Shown here: positions 52,638 to 62,039 of the stretch, piece by piece
How positions within the stretch are numbered: the stretch's first letter is position 1
How the letters are laid out: the number at the start of each line of letters is the position of its first letter
From: Glutamicibacter mishrai
GTDB taxonomy: Bacteria > Actinomycetota > Actinomycetes > Actinomycetales > Micrococcaceae
Reading direction: 5' to 3'
NCBI RefSeq assembly: GCF_012221945.1
Contig: NZ_CP032549.1
Location: 124,001-188,000 of the forward strand
DNA length: 64,000 nt
Notes under the pieces: model-generated
Database searches by the model: none
Seen by the model: the letters and a program-made list of their open reading frames with translations, nothing else
What the model was told of the DNA's origin: nothing
Position numbers and translations under genes: made by a program

Positions 52638-54752
52638 GTGGCGACTGAATCCTTAGTAGAAGAGTTTTCACTGACCGAGTTGGACCGTAAGGCCATCGAC
52701 ACCACCCGTGTCCTGGCAGCCGACGCTGTTGAAAAAGTTGGCAATGGCCACCCCGGTACCGCCATGAGCCTGGCACCGGCCGCCTACCTGATTTTCCAGA
52801 AGCACCTGCGCCATGATCCGAAGGATCCGAACTGGATCGGACGCGACCGCTTCGTCCTCTCCCCTGGTCACACTTCCTTGACCCTGTACCTGCAGCTGTT
52901 CCTTTCCGGCTACGGCCTGGAGATGGAAGACATCGAGGCACTGCGCACCTGGGGCGCCAAGACCCCGGGCCACCCAGAGTACGGCCACACCGCCGGCGTC
53001 GAAATCACCACCGGTCCACTGGGCCAGGGCCTGGCTTCCGCCGTGGGCTTCGCCTACTCCCAGCGCCGCATGCGCGGCCTGCTGGATCCGGCCGCCGAGC
53101 CGGGCACCAGCCCATTCGACCACACCGTGTACGTCATTGCTTCCGATGGCGACCTGCAGGAAGGCGTCACCTCCGAGGCCTCCTCGCTGGCGGGCCACCA
53201 GGAACTTGGCAACCTCGTCGTAATTTACGATGACAACAAGATCTCCATCGAGAACGACACCGACATCGCCTTCACCGAAGATGTCCTCGGCCGCTACGAC
53301 TCCTACGGCTGGCACACCCAGCGTGTTGACTGGACCGTCACCGGCGAATACGTGGAAGACCTGAAGGCACTGGATGAGGCAATTCGCGCTGCCAAGGCCG
53401 AGACCTCCCGCCCTTCGATCATCGCACTGCGCACCGTCATCGGCTGGCCAGCACCAACCAAGCAGAACACCGGCGGCATCCACGGTTCGAAGCTCGGCAC
53501 CGAAGAAGTAGCAGGCCTCAAGGAGGTCCTGGGCTTCGACCCGGCAAAGAACTTCCACATCGACCAGGAAGTACTGGATCACGCCCGCGAGGTTGTCACC
53601 CGCGGCGCAGACCTGCACGCTTCGTGGAACGAAGGCTTCAACGCTTGGAAGAGCGCAAACCCGGAGCAGGCTGCCCTGCTGGAGCGCCTGGAATCGGGCA
53701 AGCTGCCTGAAGGCTGGACCGAGAAGCTTCCGGTCTTCGAGCCAGGCTCCACCATGGCTACACGTTCGGCTTCGGGCAAGGTCATCAACGCCATCGCCGA
53801 TGAGTTGCCAGAACTCTGGGGCGGCTCGGCCGACCTCGCAGGTTCGAACAACACCACCATCGACACCGCGAAGTCCTTCGCTCCGGAGCGTCGCTCCACC
53901 GCTTCGTGGGATGCCAGCCCATACGGCCGTGTCCTGCACTTCGGCATCCGCGAGCACGCTGCTGCCTCGATCGTCAACGGCATTGTGCTCTCCAGCCCAA
54001 CCCGCGCGTTCTCCGGCACCTTCCTGATCTTCTCGGATTACCAGCGTCCGGCCATCCGCTTGGCTGCCTTGATGGGTGTTCCATCGATCTTCGTATGGAC
54101 CCACGACTCCATCGGTCTGGGCGAAGACGGCCCAACCCACCAGCCAGTCGAGCAGCTCGCTTCCCTGCGCATCATCCCGAACTTCGACGTGGTCCGCCCA
54201 GCGGATGCCAACGAAGTCGCCTACGCATGGCGCGGCATGCTGGAACTGACCGACACCCCATCGGGCATCGTGCTCTCCCGCCAGAACCTGCCAATCTACG
54301 ATCGCGCAGCCGCCGGCTTCCGCGGCGCAGAAGGCACCCTGAAGGGTGGCTACATCCTGGCCGAGGCAGTACGCGACGGCGCAGAGGTCACCCCAGACGT
54401 GATCCTGCTGGCTACCGGTTCCGAGGTGGAACTGGCAGTCGAGGCCCGCGAGGAACTGGCCGCCAAGAACATCGCCGCCCGCGTTGTTTCGCTGCCTTCG
54501 CTGGAGTGGTTCGCCAAGCAGGATGCCGCCTACCGCGAAGAGGTCCTGCCCGCTGCCATCACCGCCCGCGTGTCGGTTGAAGCTGGCGTGGCCCAGGGCT
54601 GGCGCGAACTGGTCGGCGCCAATGGCGAAATCATCTCCCTGGATCACTTCGGCGCTTCCGCCGATTACAAGAAGCTGTACTCCGAGTTCGGCATCACCAC
54701 CGCGGCCGTTGTTGCCGCAGCCGAAACCTCCGTGCAGAACGCTGCAAAGTAA
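52638..54752 (+). CDS. tkt: Transketolase
   Basis: Thiamine-diphosphate enzyme of the non-oxidative pentose phosphate pathway, 704 aa from GTG 52638 with AAGGA eight bases upstream; the frame is open for 61 codons further upstream but without support. Motifs are GNGHPGTAMSLAPAAY, EYGHTAGVEITTGPLGQGLASAVGFA, the ThDP motif IASDGDLQEGVTSEASSLAGH and EDGPTHQPVEQLASLR. First gene of tkt-tal-pgi-zwf-opcA-pgl, a layout shared with corynebacteria and mycobacteria apart from pgi. Confidence 0.97.
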   Translation: MATESLVEEFSLTELDRKAIDTTRVLAADAVEKVGNGHPGTAMSLAPAAYLIFQKHLRHDPKDPNWIGRDRFVLSPGHTSLTLYLQLFLSGYGLEMEDIEALRTWGAKTPGHPEYGHTAGVEITTGPLGQGLASAVGFAYSQRRMRGLLDPAAEPGTSPFDHTVYVIASDGDLQEGVTSEASSLAGHQELGNLVVIYDDNKISIENDTDIAFTEDVLGRYDSYGWHTQRVDWTVTGEYVEDLKALDEAIRAAKAETSRPSIIALRTVIGWPAPTKQNTGGIHGSKLGTEEVAGLKEVLGFDPAKNFHIDQEVLDHAREVVTRGADLHASWNEGFNAWKSANPEQAALLERLESGKLPEGWTEKLPVFEPGSTMATRSASGKVINAIADELPELWGGSADLAGSNNTTIDTAKSFAPERRSTASWDASPYGRVLHFGIREHAAASIVNGIVLSSPTRAFSGTFLIFSDYQRPAIRLAALMGVPSIFVWTHDSIGLGEDGPTHQPVEQLASLRIIPNFDVVRPADANEVAYAWRGMLELTDTPSGIVLSRQNLPIYDRAAAGFRGAEGTLKGGYILAEAVRDGAEVTPDVILLATGSEVELAVEAREELAAKNIAARVVSLPSLEWFAKQDAAYREEVLPAAITARVSVEAGVAQGWRELVGANGEIISLDHFGASADYKKLYSEFGITTAAVVAAAETSVQNAAK

Positions 54753-54770
54753 GGAACCGAAGTAAATATT

Positions 54771-55874
54771 ATGAGCAACCCAAATACCCAGGCCCTGTCC
54801 GATGCCGGCGTTTCGATCTGGCTCGACGACCTTTCCCGCGAGCGGCTGACCAGCGGTTCGCTGGCCAAGCTGATCGAAGAGAAGAACGTCGTCGGCGTGA
54901 CCACCAACCCTGCGATCTTCGCAGCTTCGCTGTCCAAGGCCGAGGTGTACGGCGAAGCCATCGCCGAGCAGCGCGACAAGTCCGTTGAAGATGCGATCAC
55001 CGAAATCACCAGCGATGACGTAGCCGCGGCCTGCGACCTGTTCAAGGGCATCTACGAGTCTTCCAAGGGCTTCGACGGCCGCGTATCCATCGAGGTCGAC
55101 CCTCGCCTGGCTCACGAAACCGCGCCGACCATCGCACAGGCCAAGGCCCTGTACGAGCGTGTCAACCGCGAAAACGTGCTGATCAAGATCCCGGCAACCC
55201 TTGAGGGCCTGGAAGCGATCACCGAGACCATCGCCGAAGGCATCTCGGTCAACGTCACCCTGATCTTCTCGCTGGAACGCTACCGCGAAGTCATCAACGC
55301 CTACCTGATCGGCCTGGAGAAGGCCCACGCCAAGGGCCTTGACCTGTCCAAGATCCACTCGGTTGCTTCCTTCTTCGTCTCCCGTGTGGACACCGAGATC
55401 GACAAGCGCCTGGATGCCATTGGCACCGAGGCAGCCACCGCGTTGCGCGGCCAGGCTGGCGTGGCCAACGCCCGCCTTGCCTACCAGGTTTTCGAAGAGA
55501 CCTTCTCCTCGGCTCGCTACGAGGTGCTGGCAGCCGCCGGTGCCAACGTCCAGCGTCCGCTGTGGGCCTCGACCGGCGTCAAGGATCCTGCCTACCCATC
55601 CACCCTGTACGTCACCGAACTGGTGGCACCGCAGACCGTGAACACCATGCCGGAAAAGACCCTGGATGCCACTGCAGCCGAGGCCGAGGTTCGCGGCAAC
55701 ACGATCGCCGGCAGCTACGATGCAGCCAACCGCGTGCTGGACAAGCTCGCCGCGCAGGGCATCGACTACAACGAGATCGTGAACCTGTTGGAGGTCGAGG
55801 GCGTCGACAAGTTCGAGGTCGCCTGGAACGAACTGCTCGAAGATATGTCCGTTGCACTGAAGGGAGCCAAGTAG
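54771..55874 (+). CDS. tal: Transaldolase
   Basis: Transfers a dihydroxyacetone unit between sugar phosphates; 367 aa, the long actinobacterial type. The N-terminal [19 protein letters not shown] and [17 protein letters not shown] segments, the Schiff-base lysine region [17 protein letters not shown] and [22 protein letters not shown] are present. Eighteen bases separate it from tkt, and the pgi ATG begins immediately after its stop. Confidence 0.97.
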   Translation: MSNPNTQALSDAGVSIWLDDLSRERLTSGSLAKLIEEKNVVGVTTNPAIFAASLSKAEVYGEAIAEQRDKSVEDAITEITSDDVAAACDLFKGIYESSKGFDGRVSIEVDPRLAHETAPTIAQAKALYERVNRENVLIKIPATLEGLEAITETIAEGISVNVTLIFSLERYREVINAYLIGLEKAHAKGLDLSKIHSVASFFVSRVDTEIDKRLDAIGTEAATALRGQAGVANARLAYQVFEETFSSARYEVLAAAGANVQRPLWASTGVKDPAYPSTLYVTELVAPQTVNTMPEKTLDATAAEAEVRGNTIAGSYDAANRVLDKLAAQGIDYNEIVNLLEVEGVDKFEVAWNELLEDMSVALKGAK

Positions 55875-57449
55875 ATGGAACTCGGTTTGGTGACCTCTGG
55901 CGAGGCCCTGGCCTCCGTTGATGCACTGCTCCCGAAGCTCATCGAAGCTAAAGTCGGCAGCCGCATCGCAGCCCAGGATCCTACCGTGTGGGGTCCGGCA
56001 GCAGAAGCAGAATCCTCCATCCGCCTGGGCTGGGTCAACCCCTTCGAGGCAGCTGGCAAGCTGATCCCGGCCATCCTGGAACTGCGCGATGAGCTGCAGA
56101 AGGAAAACCTGACCCGCGTCGTCTTGTGCGGCATGGGCGGCTCGTCCCTGGCTCCTGAAGTCATCGCGGCCCACGACGAGGTTGACCTGGTCATCTGCGA
56201 CACCACCGACCCGTCGATGGTCAAGCAGATCGTGGAAACCGATCTGGAGCGCACCGTTGTGGTCGTATCTTCCAAGTCCGGCTCCACCGTTGAGACCGAC
56301 TCCCAGCGCCGGGCATTCACCGCGGCATTCCAGGCAGCCGGCATCGATCCAGCCACCCGCCTGGTGCTGGTGACCGATCCGGGTTCGCCCATGGACAATC
56401 CTGAAGGCGTTCGCGCGGTCTTCAATGCCGACCCGAACGTCGGCGGCCGCTACTCGGCACTGACCGCCTTCGGCCTGGTTCCTTCGGGCCTGGCCGGTGC
56501 CGACATCGAAGCCCTGGTTGAAGAATCCGGACTGATCAATGACGTCTTGGCTTCGGACGACGAGGACAACCTGGCGCTGCACCTGGGGGCTGCCATGGCC
56601 ACCGCAGGCCGCGACAAGCTGCTGATCGCCTGCGTCGGCGACGCACTGCCAGGCTTCGGCGATTGGGCTGAGCAGCTCATCGCTGAATCCACCGGCAAGG
56701 ACGGCAAGGGAGTCCTCCCGGTAGCCGCCCACGTCGACGCGCCAGAGCTGAAGAACCTGCCTGCCGATGTCGTGCCGCTGTTCGTCTATGACGAACTGCC
56801 AGAAGAGATCGACGAGGAAACCACCGGAGTGCACTTCAGCGCGCCGCTGGGCACCGCGTTCATGATCTTCGAGTACGCCACCGCGGTAGCCGGCTACCTG
56901 CTGGGCATCAGCCCATTCGACCAGCCGGATGTCGAAGCCGCGAAGGTCGCAGCCCGCTCGATGCTGGAGGCCCCGGCCGCCGCCGAGCCCGATGCAGTCG
57001 ACGGCTCGGTGCAGTTGTTCGGCACCACCGCGAGCACCTTGGATGCCGCGTTGGCCGAGCTGACCGCCAAGCTGCCTGAGGACGGCTACTTCGCCATCCA
57101 GGCGTACCTGAACCGCACCTCGGATAACGAGCTGCAGGAACTGCGCGATCTGTTCGCCGAGAAGACCGGACGTCCGGTCACCTTCGGCTGGGGCCCGCGC
57201 TTCCTGCACTCCACCGGCCAGTACCACAAGGGCGGCCCGGCTCAGGGTGTCTTCCTGCAGATTACCGCTGACCACCAGGACGACCTCGAGATCCCGGATC
57301 GTCCATACTCCTTCGGCTCCCTGATCACTGCCCAGGCCATCGGCGATGGCGCAGTGCTCTCGGATGCCGAGCACAACCGCCCAGTGCTGCGCGTGAACCT
57401 CACGGACCGCGCAGCCGGAATCGCTGCCCTGCTTGAGGCAGCGAAGTAA
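55875..57449 (+). CDS. pgi: Glucose-6-phosphate isomerase
   Basis: Interconverts glucose-6-phosphate and fructose-6-phosphate, linking glycolysis and the pentose phosphate route. 524 aa with two SIS domains. CGMGGSSLAPEVIAAH and SSKSGSTVETDSQRRAF belong to the first, and FGWGPRFLHSTGQYHKGGP contains the catalytic glutamine-lysine area. It is the divergent Pgi type found inside actinobacterial pentose phosphate operons. Start codon directly abuts the tal stop; zwf follows after seven bases. Confidence 0.94.
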   Translation: MELGLVTSGEALASVDALLPKLIEAKVGSRIAAQDPTVWGPAAEAESSIRLGWVNPFEAAGKLIPAILELRDELQKENLTRVVLCGMGGSSLAPEVIAAHDEVDLVICDTTDPSMVKQIVETDLERTVVVVSSKSGSTVETDSQRRAFTAAFQAAGIDPATRLVLVTDPGSPMDNPEGVRAVFNADPNVGGRYSALTAFGLVPSGLAGADIEALVEESGLINDVLASDDEDNLALHLGAAMATAGRDKLLIACVGDALPGFGDWAEQLIAESTGKDGKGVLPVAAHVDAPELKNLPADVVPLFVYDELPEEIDEETTGVHFSAPLGTAFMIFEYATAVAGYLLGISPFDQPDVEAAKVAARSMLEAPAAAEPDAVDGSVQLFGTTASTLDAALAELTAKLPEDGYFAIQAYLNRTSDNELQELRDLFAEKTGRPVTFGWGPRFLHSTGQYHKGGPAQGVFLQITADHQDDLEIPDRPYSFGSLITAQAIGDGAVLSDAEHNRPVLRVNLTDRAAGIAALLEAAK

Positions 57450-57456
57450 GGCACTA

Positions 57457-58977
57457 ATGAGTAATCCACTACGCGATGCCCGCGACCGGCGACTTAACCG
57501 CATTGCCGGTCCGGGCGCGCTGGTGTTCTTCGGAATCACCGGCGACCTTGCCCGCAAGAAATTGATGCCAGCTGTCTATGACCTGGCCAACCGCGGGCTG
57601 CTCCCCCCGAATTTTGCCATCGTCGGCTTCGGCCGCCGCGACTGGAGCGCCGAGGACTTCGCGAACCAGGCCCGCGAATGGATCCTCGCCAGCTCCCGAA
57701 CCCCGTTCAACGAAACGGTCTTCGCCCAGCTGGCCTCCGGAATGCGCTTCATCTCCGGTGCTTTCGACGATGACGACGCCTACAAGAAGCTCGCCGAGAC
57801 CCTCGACGAGCTGGCGGAGTCCCGTTCCACCGGCCGCAACCATGCTTTCTACCTCTCGATCCCGCCAAGCTGGTTCGAAATCGTCTGCCAGAAGCTCTCC
57901 GAGCACCACCTGGCCAATGATTCCAACCCCGGCTGGGAACGCGTGGTCATCGAGAAGCCGTTCGGCCACAACCTGCAAAGCGCCCGCGAACTGAACCAGA
58001 TCGTGGAATCCGTGTTCCCTCCGGATCAGGTCTTCCGCATCGACCACTATCTGGGCAAGGAAACCGTGCAGAACCTGCTGGCTCTGCGTTTCGGCAACCA
58101 GATGTTCGAGCCGCTGTGGAACAACAAGTACGTTGACCACGTCCAGATCACCATGGCCGAGGACATCGGCATCGGCGGACGTGCCAGCTACTACGACGGC
58201 GTGGGCGCGGCCCGCGACGTCATCCAGAACCACCTGCTCCAGCTGCTCGCGCTGACCGCCATGGAGGAGCCGATCTCCTTCAACGCCGATCACCTGCGCA
58301 GCGAAAAGGAAAAGGTCCTCTCGGCGGTTGAGCTGCCCGAGGATCTGGGAGCTGCCAGTGCCCGCGGCCAGTACACCTCCGGGTGGCAGGGCGCCGAAGA
58401 GGTTGTCGGCTTCCTCGATGAGGAAGGCTTCAACCCGAAGTCCAAGACCGAAACCTATGCGGCGGTGCGCTTGAACATCAAGACCCGCCGATGGGATGGC
58501 GTGCCGTTCTACCTGCGTGCCGGCAAGCGCCTGGGACGCCGCGTCACCGAGATCGCCGTGGTCTTCAAGAAGGCCCCGAACCTGCTCTTCGGCGACCACG
58601 ATTCCGACGAGTTCGGCCAGAACGCCTTCGTGATCCGCGTCCAGCCAGATGAAGGCGCCACCATCCGCATCGCCTCGAAGGTGCCAGGCACCCAGATGGA
58701 AATCCGCGATGTCACCATGGACTTCGGCTACGGCAACGCCTTCACCGAATCCTCCCCGGAAGCCTACGAGCGCCTGATCCTCGACGTGCTCCTGGGCGAA
58801 CCGCCGCTGTTCCCGCGCCATGAGGAAGTGGAACAGTCCTGGCGGATCCTGGATCCGTTCGAGGAATACTGGGCTTCGCAGCCAACCCAGCCGGATCCAT
58901 ATGCTCCGGGGTCGTGGGGACCAGCCAGCAGCGATGAGCTGATGGCCAAAGATGGAAGGACGTGGCGACGCCCATGA
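57457..58977 (+). CDS. zwf: Glucose-6-phosphate 1-dehydrogenase
   Basis: First enzyme of the oxidative pentose phosphate pathway, making NADPH; 506 aa from ATG 57457. NADP-binding motif GITGDLARKKLMPAVYDL lies near residue 27; the substrate-binding RIDHYLGKETVQN (with catalytic His-Lys) is near residue 190. A normal G6PD C-terminus ends with the ATGA overlap to opcA. OpcA next door is the usual activator partner in actinobacteria. Confidence 0.97.
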   Translation: MSNPLRDARDRRLNRIAGPGALVFFGITGDLARKKLMPAVYDLANRGLLPPNFAIVGFGRRDWSAEDFANQAREWILASSRTPFNETVFAQLASGMRFISGAFDDDDAYKKLAETLDELAESRSTGRNHAFYLSIPPSWFEIVCQKLSEHHLANDSNPGWERVVIEKPFGHNLQSARELNQIVESVFPPDQVFRIDHYLGKETVQNLLALRFGNQMFEPLWNNKYVDHVQITMAEDIGIGGRASYYDGVGAARDVIQNHLLQLLALTAMEEPISFNADHLRSEKEKVLSAVELPEDLGAASARGQYTSGWQGAEEVVGFLDEEGFNPKSKTETYAAVRLNIKTRRWDGVPFYLRAGKRLGRRVTEIAVVFKKAPNLLFGDHDSDEFGQNAFVIRVQPDEGATIRIASKVPGTQMEIRDVTMDFGYGNAFTESSPEAYERLILDVLLGEPPLFPRHEEVEQSWRILDPFEEYWASQPTQPDPYAPGSWGPASSDELMAKDGRTWRRP

Positions 58978-59915
58978 TGATCGATCTTCCCAACACCACC
59001 ACCTCCAAGGTGGCCAAAAAGCTGATCTCCTCGCGCCGTACCCACGGCGTGGTGGCGCTCTCCCGCGTGCTGACCCTGGTGGTCATCACCCGCGAAGGCT
59101 TCGCGGAGAACGCGATCGAAGCTGCCAACCTGGCCAGCCGCGAGCACCCCTGCCGCATCATCGTGGTGGTGCGCGGCAATACCAAGGAGAAGAACCGCCT
59201 GGACGTGCAGATCCGCGTGGGCGGTGACGCCGGCGCTTCCGAGGTCATCGTCATGCGCACCTTCGGCCCGGACGTCGTCGCAGATGAGGCGCTGATTTCC
59301 GCGCTGCTGCTGCCGGACGCCCCGATCGTCGCCTGGTGGCCGCATGGCGTGCCGAAGGATCCATTCGCAACCGCATTGGGCCGGCTGGCGCACCGCCGCA
59401 TCACCGATTCGGCAGAAGAGTCCGATCCGGTGGCCTCGCTCTATGGCCGCGCCGACAGCTACCACGCTGGCGATACCGACCTGGCCTGGACCCGCCTGAC
59501 CTACTGGCGCGGACAGCTCGCGAGCATCATCGACCTGGTCGGCACCGAGGACCTGACCGGCATCACCGTGAAGGGCGCGGAGAACTCGCCTTCCACCGTA
59601 TTGCTGGCTGCCTGGCTAACCATGAGCCTCGATTTGCCGGTGACGATCGCCGCGGATAACACCACCGGGGGCCTGTCCAGCGTGCGCCTGTCCCGCGAGG
59701 CTGGCGATGTGGAACTCTCGCGTCCCTCCGGCGCGGTGGCCCACCTGTACCAGCCAGGCTCCGCCCCGCAGCGCATCTCCCTGCCTCGCCGTTCCGTCGC
59801 GGACTGCCTGGCCGAGGAAATGCGCCGCCTGGATGCCGACGAGGTCTTCGGCGACGTCATCACCAAGGGCCTGAAGATGACCCAGATCGGGAGCGTGGTT
59901 CCCAGTGATCGCTAG
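58974..59915 (+). CDS. opcA: Glucose-6-phosphate dehydrogenase assembly protein OpcA
   Basis: Accessory protein required for full G6PD activity in cyanobacteria and actinobacteria, 313 aa. Family features are the MMIDLPNTTTSKV start, a central LPDAPIVAWWPHGVPKDPFATALGRLAHRRITDS stretch and CLAEEMRRLDADEVFGDVITKG near the end. ATG 58974 overlaps the zwf stop; a GTG 12 bases upstream is possible but lies too close to the AAGGA. A part as redox-linked G6PD regulator is known from the family, not visible here. Confidence 0.93.
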   Translation: MMIDLPNTTTSKVAKKLISSRRTHGVVALSRVLTLVVITREGFAENAIEAANLASREHPCRIIVVVRGNTKEKNRLDVQIRVGGDAGASEVIVMRTFGPDVVADEALISALLLPDAPIVAWWPHGVPKDPFATALGRLAHRRITDSAEESDPVASLYGRADSYHAGDTDLAWTRLTYWRGQLASIIDLVGTEDLTGITVKGAENSPSTVLLAAWLTMSLDLPVTIAADNTTGGLSSVRLSREAGDVELSRPSGAVAHLYQPGSAPQRISLPRRSVADCLAEEMRRLDADEVFGDVITKGLKMTQIGSVVPSDR

Positions 59916-60645
59916 GCAAATCACCATCCACGACGACGTCGCTTCCACCGCGCATGCCATCGCCGCCCGCTTGATCACCTCGATCAACGACGCGATCGCG
60001 GCCCGCGGGGTCGCGCACGTGGTGGTCACCGGCGGCAGCCTGGGCATTGCCGCGCTGGTAGCGGTCGCTGAAAACCCGGCCAAAACCTCGGTGAACTGGT
60101 CGCAGGTGCATTTCTGGTGGGGTGACGAGCGCTTTGTCGACAGTGATTCCGCCGATCGCAATGTGCTGCAGGCCGAGCCGCTCTTCGCCGCACTGGACGA
60201 ATTGGGGCTGGACCGCGGCACCGTCCACGCCATGGGCGCCAGCGACCAGTACGAGAGTGCCGAGCAGGCCGCCGTGGCCTACACGCAGCTGCTCGCGCAG
60301 GAAGCACCGGAAGGTTCCGCCTCGCCGGTCTTCGACGTTCTGATGCTGGGCATGGGCCCGGATTCGCATGTGGCTTCGCTTTTCCCGAACCACACGCGCT
60401 CCGATGAGCTCGGGGCCATCGCGGTCCACGACTCCCCCAAGCCGCCACCGCATCGCGTCAGCTTGACCATGGGGACCATCAACACCGCGCGCGAAGTGTG
60501 GTTGATCGTCGCCGGCGCCGACAAGGCTCCTGCCTTGGCCGCCGCCTCCCATGAAATCAACGAAGTGGCTGTTCCTGCCAGCGCAGTGCGCGGCACCCAA
60601 GCCACCCGCTGGATCGTCGATCGCGCCGCGTCAACACTGCTCTGA
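59905..60645 (+). CDS. pgl: 6-phosphogluconolactonase
   Basis: Hydrolyses 6-phosphogluconolactone, the product of Zwf; 246 aa, DevB/SOL family. Typical motifs are VVTGGSLGIAALVAV, WSQVHFWWGDERFVDSDSADRN and LMLGMGPDSHVASLFPNH. GTG start lies 11 bases inside opcA, so the two are coupled. Last gene of the pentose phosphate operon; a hairpin terminator follows. No gnd (6-phosphogluconate dehydrogenase) is in the window. Confidence 0.96.
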   Translation: MIARQITIHDDVASTAHAIAARLITSINDAIAARGVAHVVVTGGSLGIAALVAVAENPAKTSVNWSQVHFWWGDERFVDSDSADRNVLQAEPLFAALDELGLDRGTVHAMGASDQYESAEQAAVAYTQLLAQEAPEGSASPVFDVLMLGMGPDSHVASLFPNHTRSDELGAIAVHDSPKPPPHRVSLTMGTINTAREVWLIVAGADKAPALAAASHEINEVAVPASAVRGTQATRWIVDRAASTLL

Positions 60646-60657
60646 TCAGCAACGCTA

Positions 60658-60699
60658 GGTCGGCTCCGTGAACCTCTTGGTTCGAAGGAGCCGGCCTTT
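60658..60699 (+). terminator. Terminator after the pentose phosphate operon
   Basis: GGTCGGCTCC pairs with GGAGCCGGCC (one G-T pair), with an additional inner stem GAACC/GGTTC, followed by TTT. Confidence 0.8.
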
Positions 60700-60727
60700 G
60701 CGCTAACCACCGTCTTTAAGGATTCCC

Positions 60728-61693
60728 ATGCCAGAACTGCTCGCCCCGCTCAATGTCACGGTGATAGGTGCCGGGGTCATCGGCCTGTCCACCGCAAATG
60801 AACTGGCCAGCCAAGGCCACCGTGTGCGCGTGATCAGCGATCAGGAACCGCTGCACACCGTTTCCGCAGTCTCCGCGGCCATCTGGTTCCCGTACCACTC
60901 GGAGAACTCCCCCGCCGCCGATATCCTGCTCGCTCGAACCTTGGAACGCTTCGAGGCGCTCTCCTTGATTCCGGAGACCGGAGTCGACCTTCGCTTCGGC
61001 ATGGATGTCGAGCGGCGCGCGGATGCCGATCGCTCATGGACCAGGCATGTTGCCGACGCCGCGGTCGTCGACCCGGAGCTGCTGCCCGACGGCGCGCTCT
61101 CGGCCACCAGCGGAACGGTCCCGGTCATCACCATGCCGACCTATCTAGCCTGGCTGCAACAGCAGTGCCAGCGGCTCGGCGTGCAATTCGAGCAACGCAC
61201 GGTCACCGATCTGGACGAACTGGGTGCCCACAGCGATGCAGTAGTGGTGGCCGCCGGGATCCGCGGAGGCGAATTGCTGGGCGATGACCACAGCGTCTAT
61301 CCGATTCGCGGCCAGGTCATCCGCCTTGCTAATACCGCCGGATTGACCGACTGGTTCAGCGATGACGACCACCCGCAGGGTGTCTGCTATGTCATTCCGC
61401 GGCGCGATGACATCATCGTGGGCGGGACCGACGTCGCCCACGACACCAACCTCGAAGTTGATGAACAGACGGCGATCGACATGCTCGATCGCGCCATCTC
61501 CCTGGTGCCGCAGCTGGCCGATTGCGAAGTCCTGGAACACAAGGTCGGCCTGCGTCCGGCGCGGGAAACCATCCGGCTGGAGCACGTTGCCGGGTACGGC
61601 ATCCCGGTGATCGCGGCTTATGGCCATGGCGGCGGCGGTGTCACCCTGTCCTGGGGCACCGCGCGGCGAGTGGTGGAATTGCTGAACTCGTAG
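60728..61693 (+). CDS. D-amino-acid oxidase (FAD)
   Basis: FAD-dependent oxidase converting D-amino acids to keto acids, ammonia and hydrogen peroxide; 321 aa, usual length. The FAD-binding motif VIGAGVIGLSTANEL is near residue 12. DAAO signatures are VSAAIWFPY, YPIRGQVI, GLRPARETIRLE and the C-terminal YGHGGGGVTLSWG. It closely resembles the DAAO known from Arthrobacter protophormiae (as recalled). TTTAAGGATTCCC precedes the ATG. It is separated from pgl by a terminator, so it is a single-gene unit. Confidence 0.95.
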   Translation: MPELLAPLNVTVIGAGVIGLSTANELASQGHRVRVISDQEPLHTVSAVSAAIWFPYHSENSPAADILLARTLERFEALSLIPETGVDLRFGMDVERRADADRSWTRHVADAAVVDPELLPDGALSATSGTVPVITMPTYLAWLQQQCQRLGVQFEQRTVTDLDELGAHSDAVVVAAGIRGGELLGDDHSVYPIRGQVIRLANTAGLTDWFSDDDHPQGVCYVIPRRDDIIVGGTDVAHDTNLEVDEQTAIDMLDRAISLVPQLADCEVLEHKVGLRPARETIRLEHVAGYGIPVIAAYGHGGGGVTLSWGTARRVVELLNS

Positions 61694-62039
61694 GCCCGGA
61701 TAGTGCACGATTAAACCCAAACTTCATCCTATTTAAACACTGTGTTGCCGATGACGGGCTAGGCTCGCCATAGAACGCCAAATGGTGTCGTTCGCTGCCT
61801 AGGCTGGGGCAGTTTTCGGCACTGCGTTTCGAAAACTGGGAGAAGGTCCGTTCCACCGCGCTCTGCACCGCGCGCGGGGACGTGCCGGGCCGTCGCAGTA
61901 CCTGGCCCAGCGGCGAACGACGCCTTTGATGACATTTGCCGGTCATAGGCGACGACAGATCGCCGGCCTTAGAGTAATGTCACGTTTCACGCACGACCAC
62001 TTTCAACCCAGGTACCACTGAAGATCACGAGAGCAGCCA
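61694..62039. other. Intergenic region before glgP
   Basis: About 350 bases without a supported gene. It contains a perfect 9-bp hairpin CAGTTTTCG...CGAAAACTG (61810-61838) without a T-run, and GC-rich inverted segments near 61938-61970. No terminator for the oxidase gene and no clear promoter was identified. Confidence 0.45.

Noticed and set aside
52668..57557. Uninterrupted antisense frame of about 1,629 codons opposite tkt-tal-pgi
   Set aside because: The plus strand encodes three clear enzymes over the same bases. The antisense frame is Gly/Val/Gln-rich without domains, crosses gene borders and lacks a start signal; it is a by-product of high GC at third codon positions.
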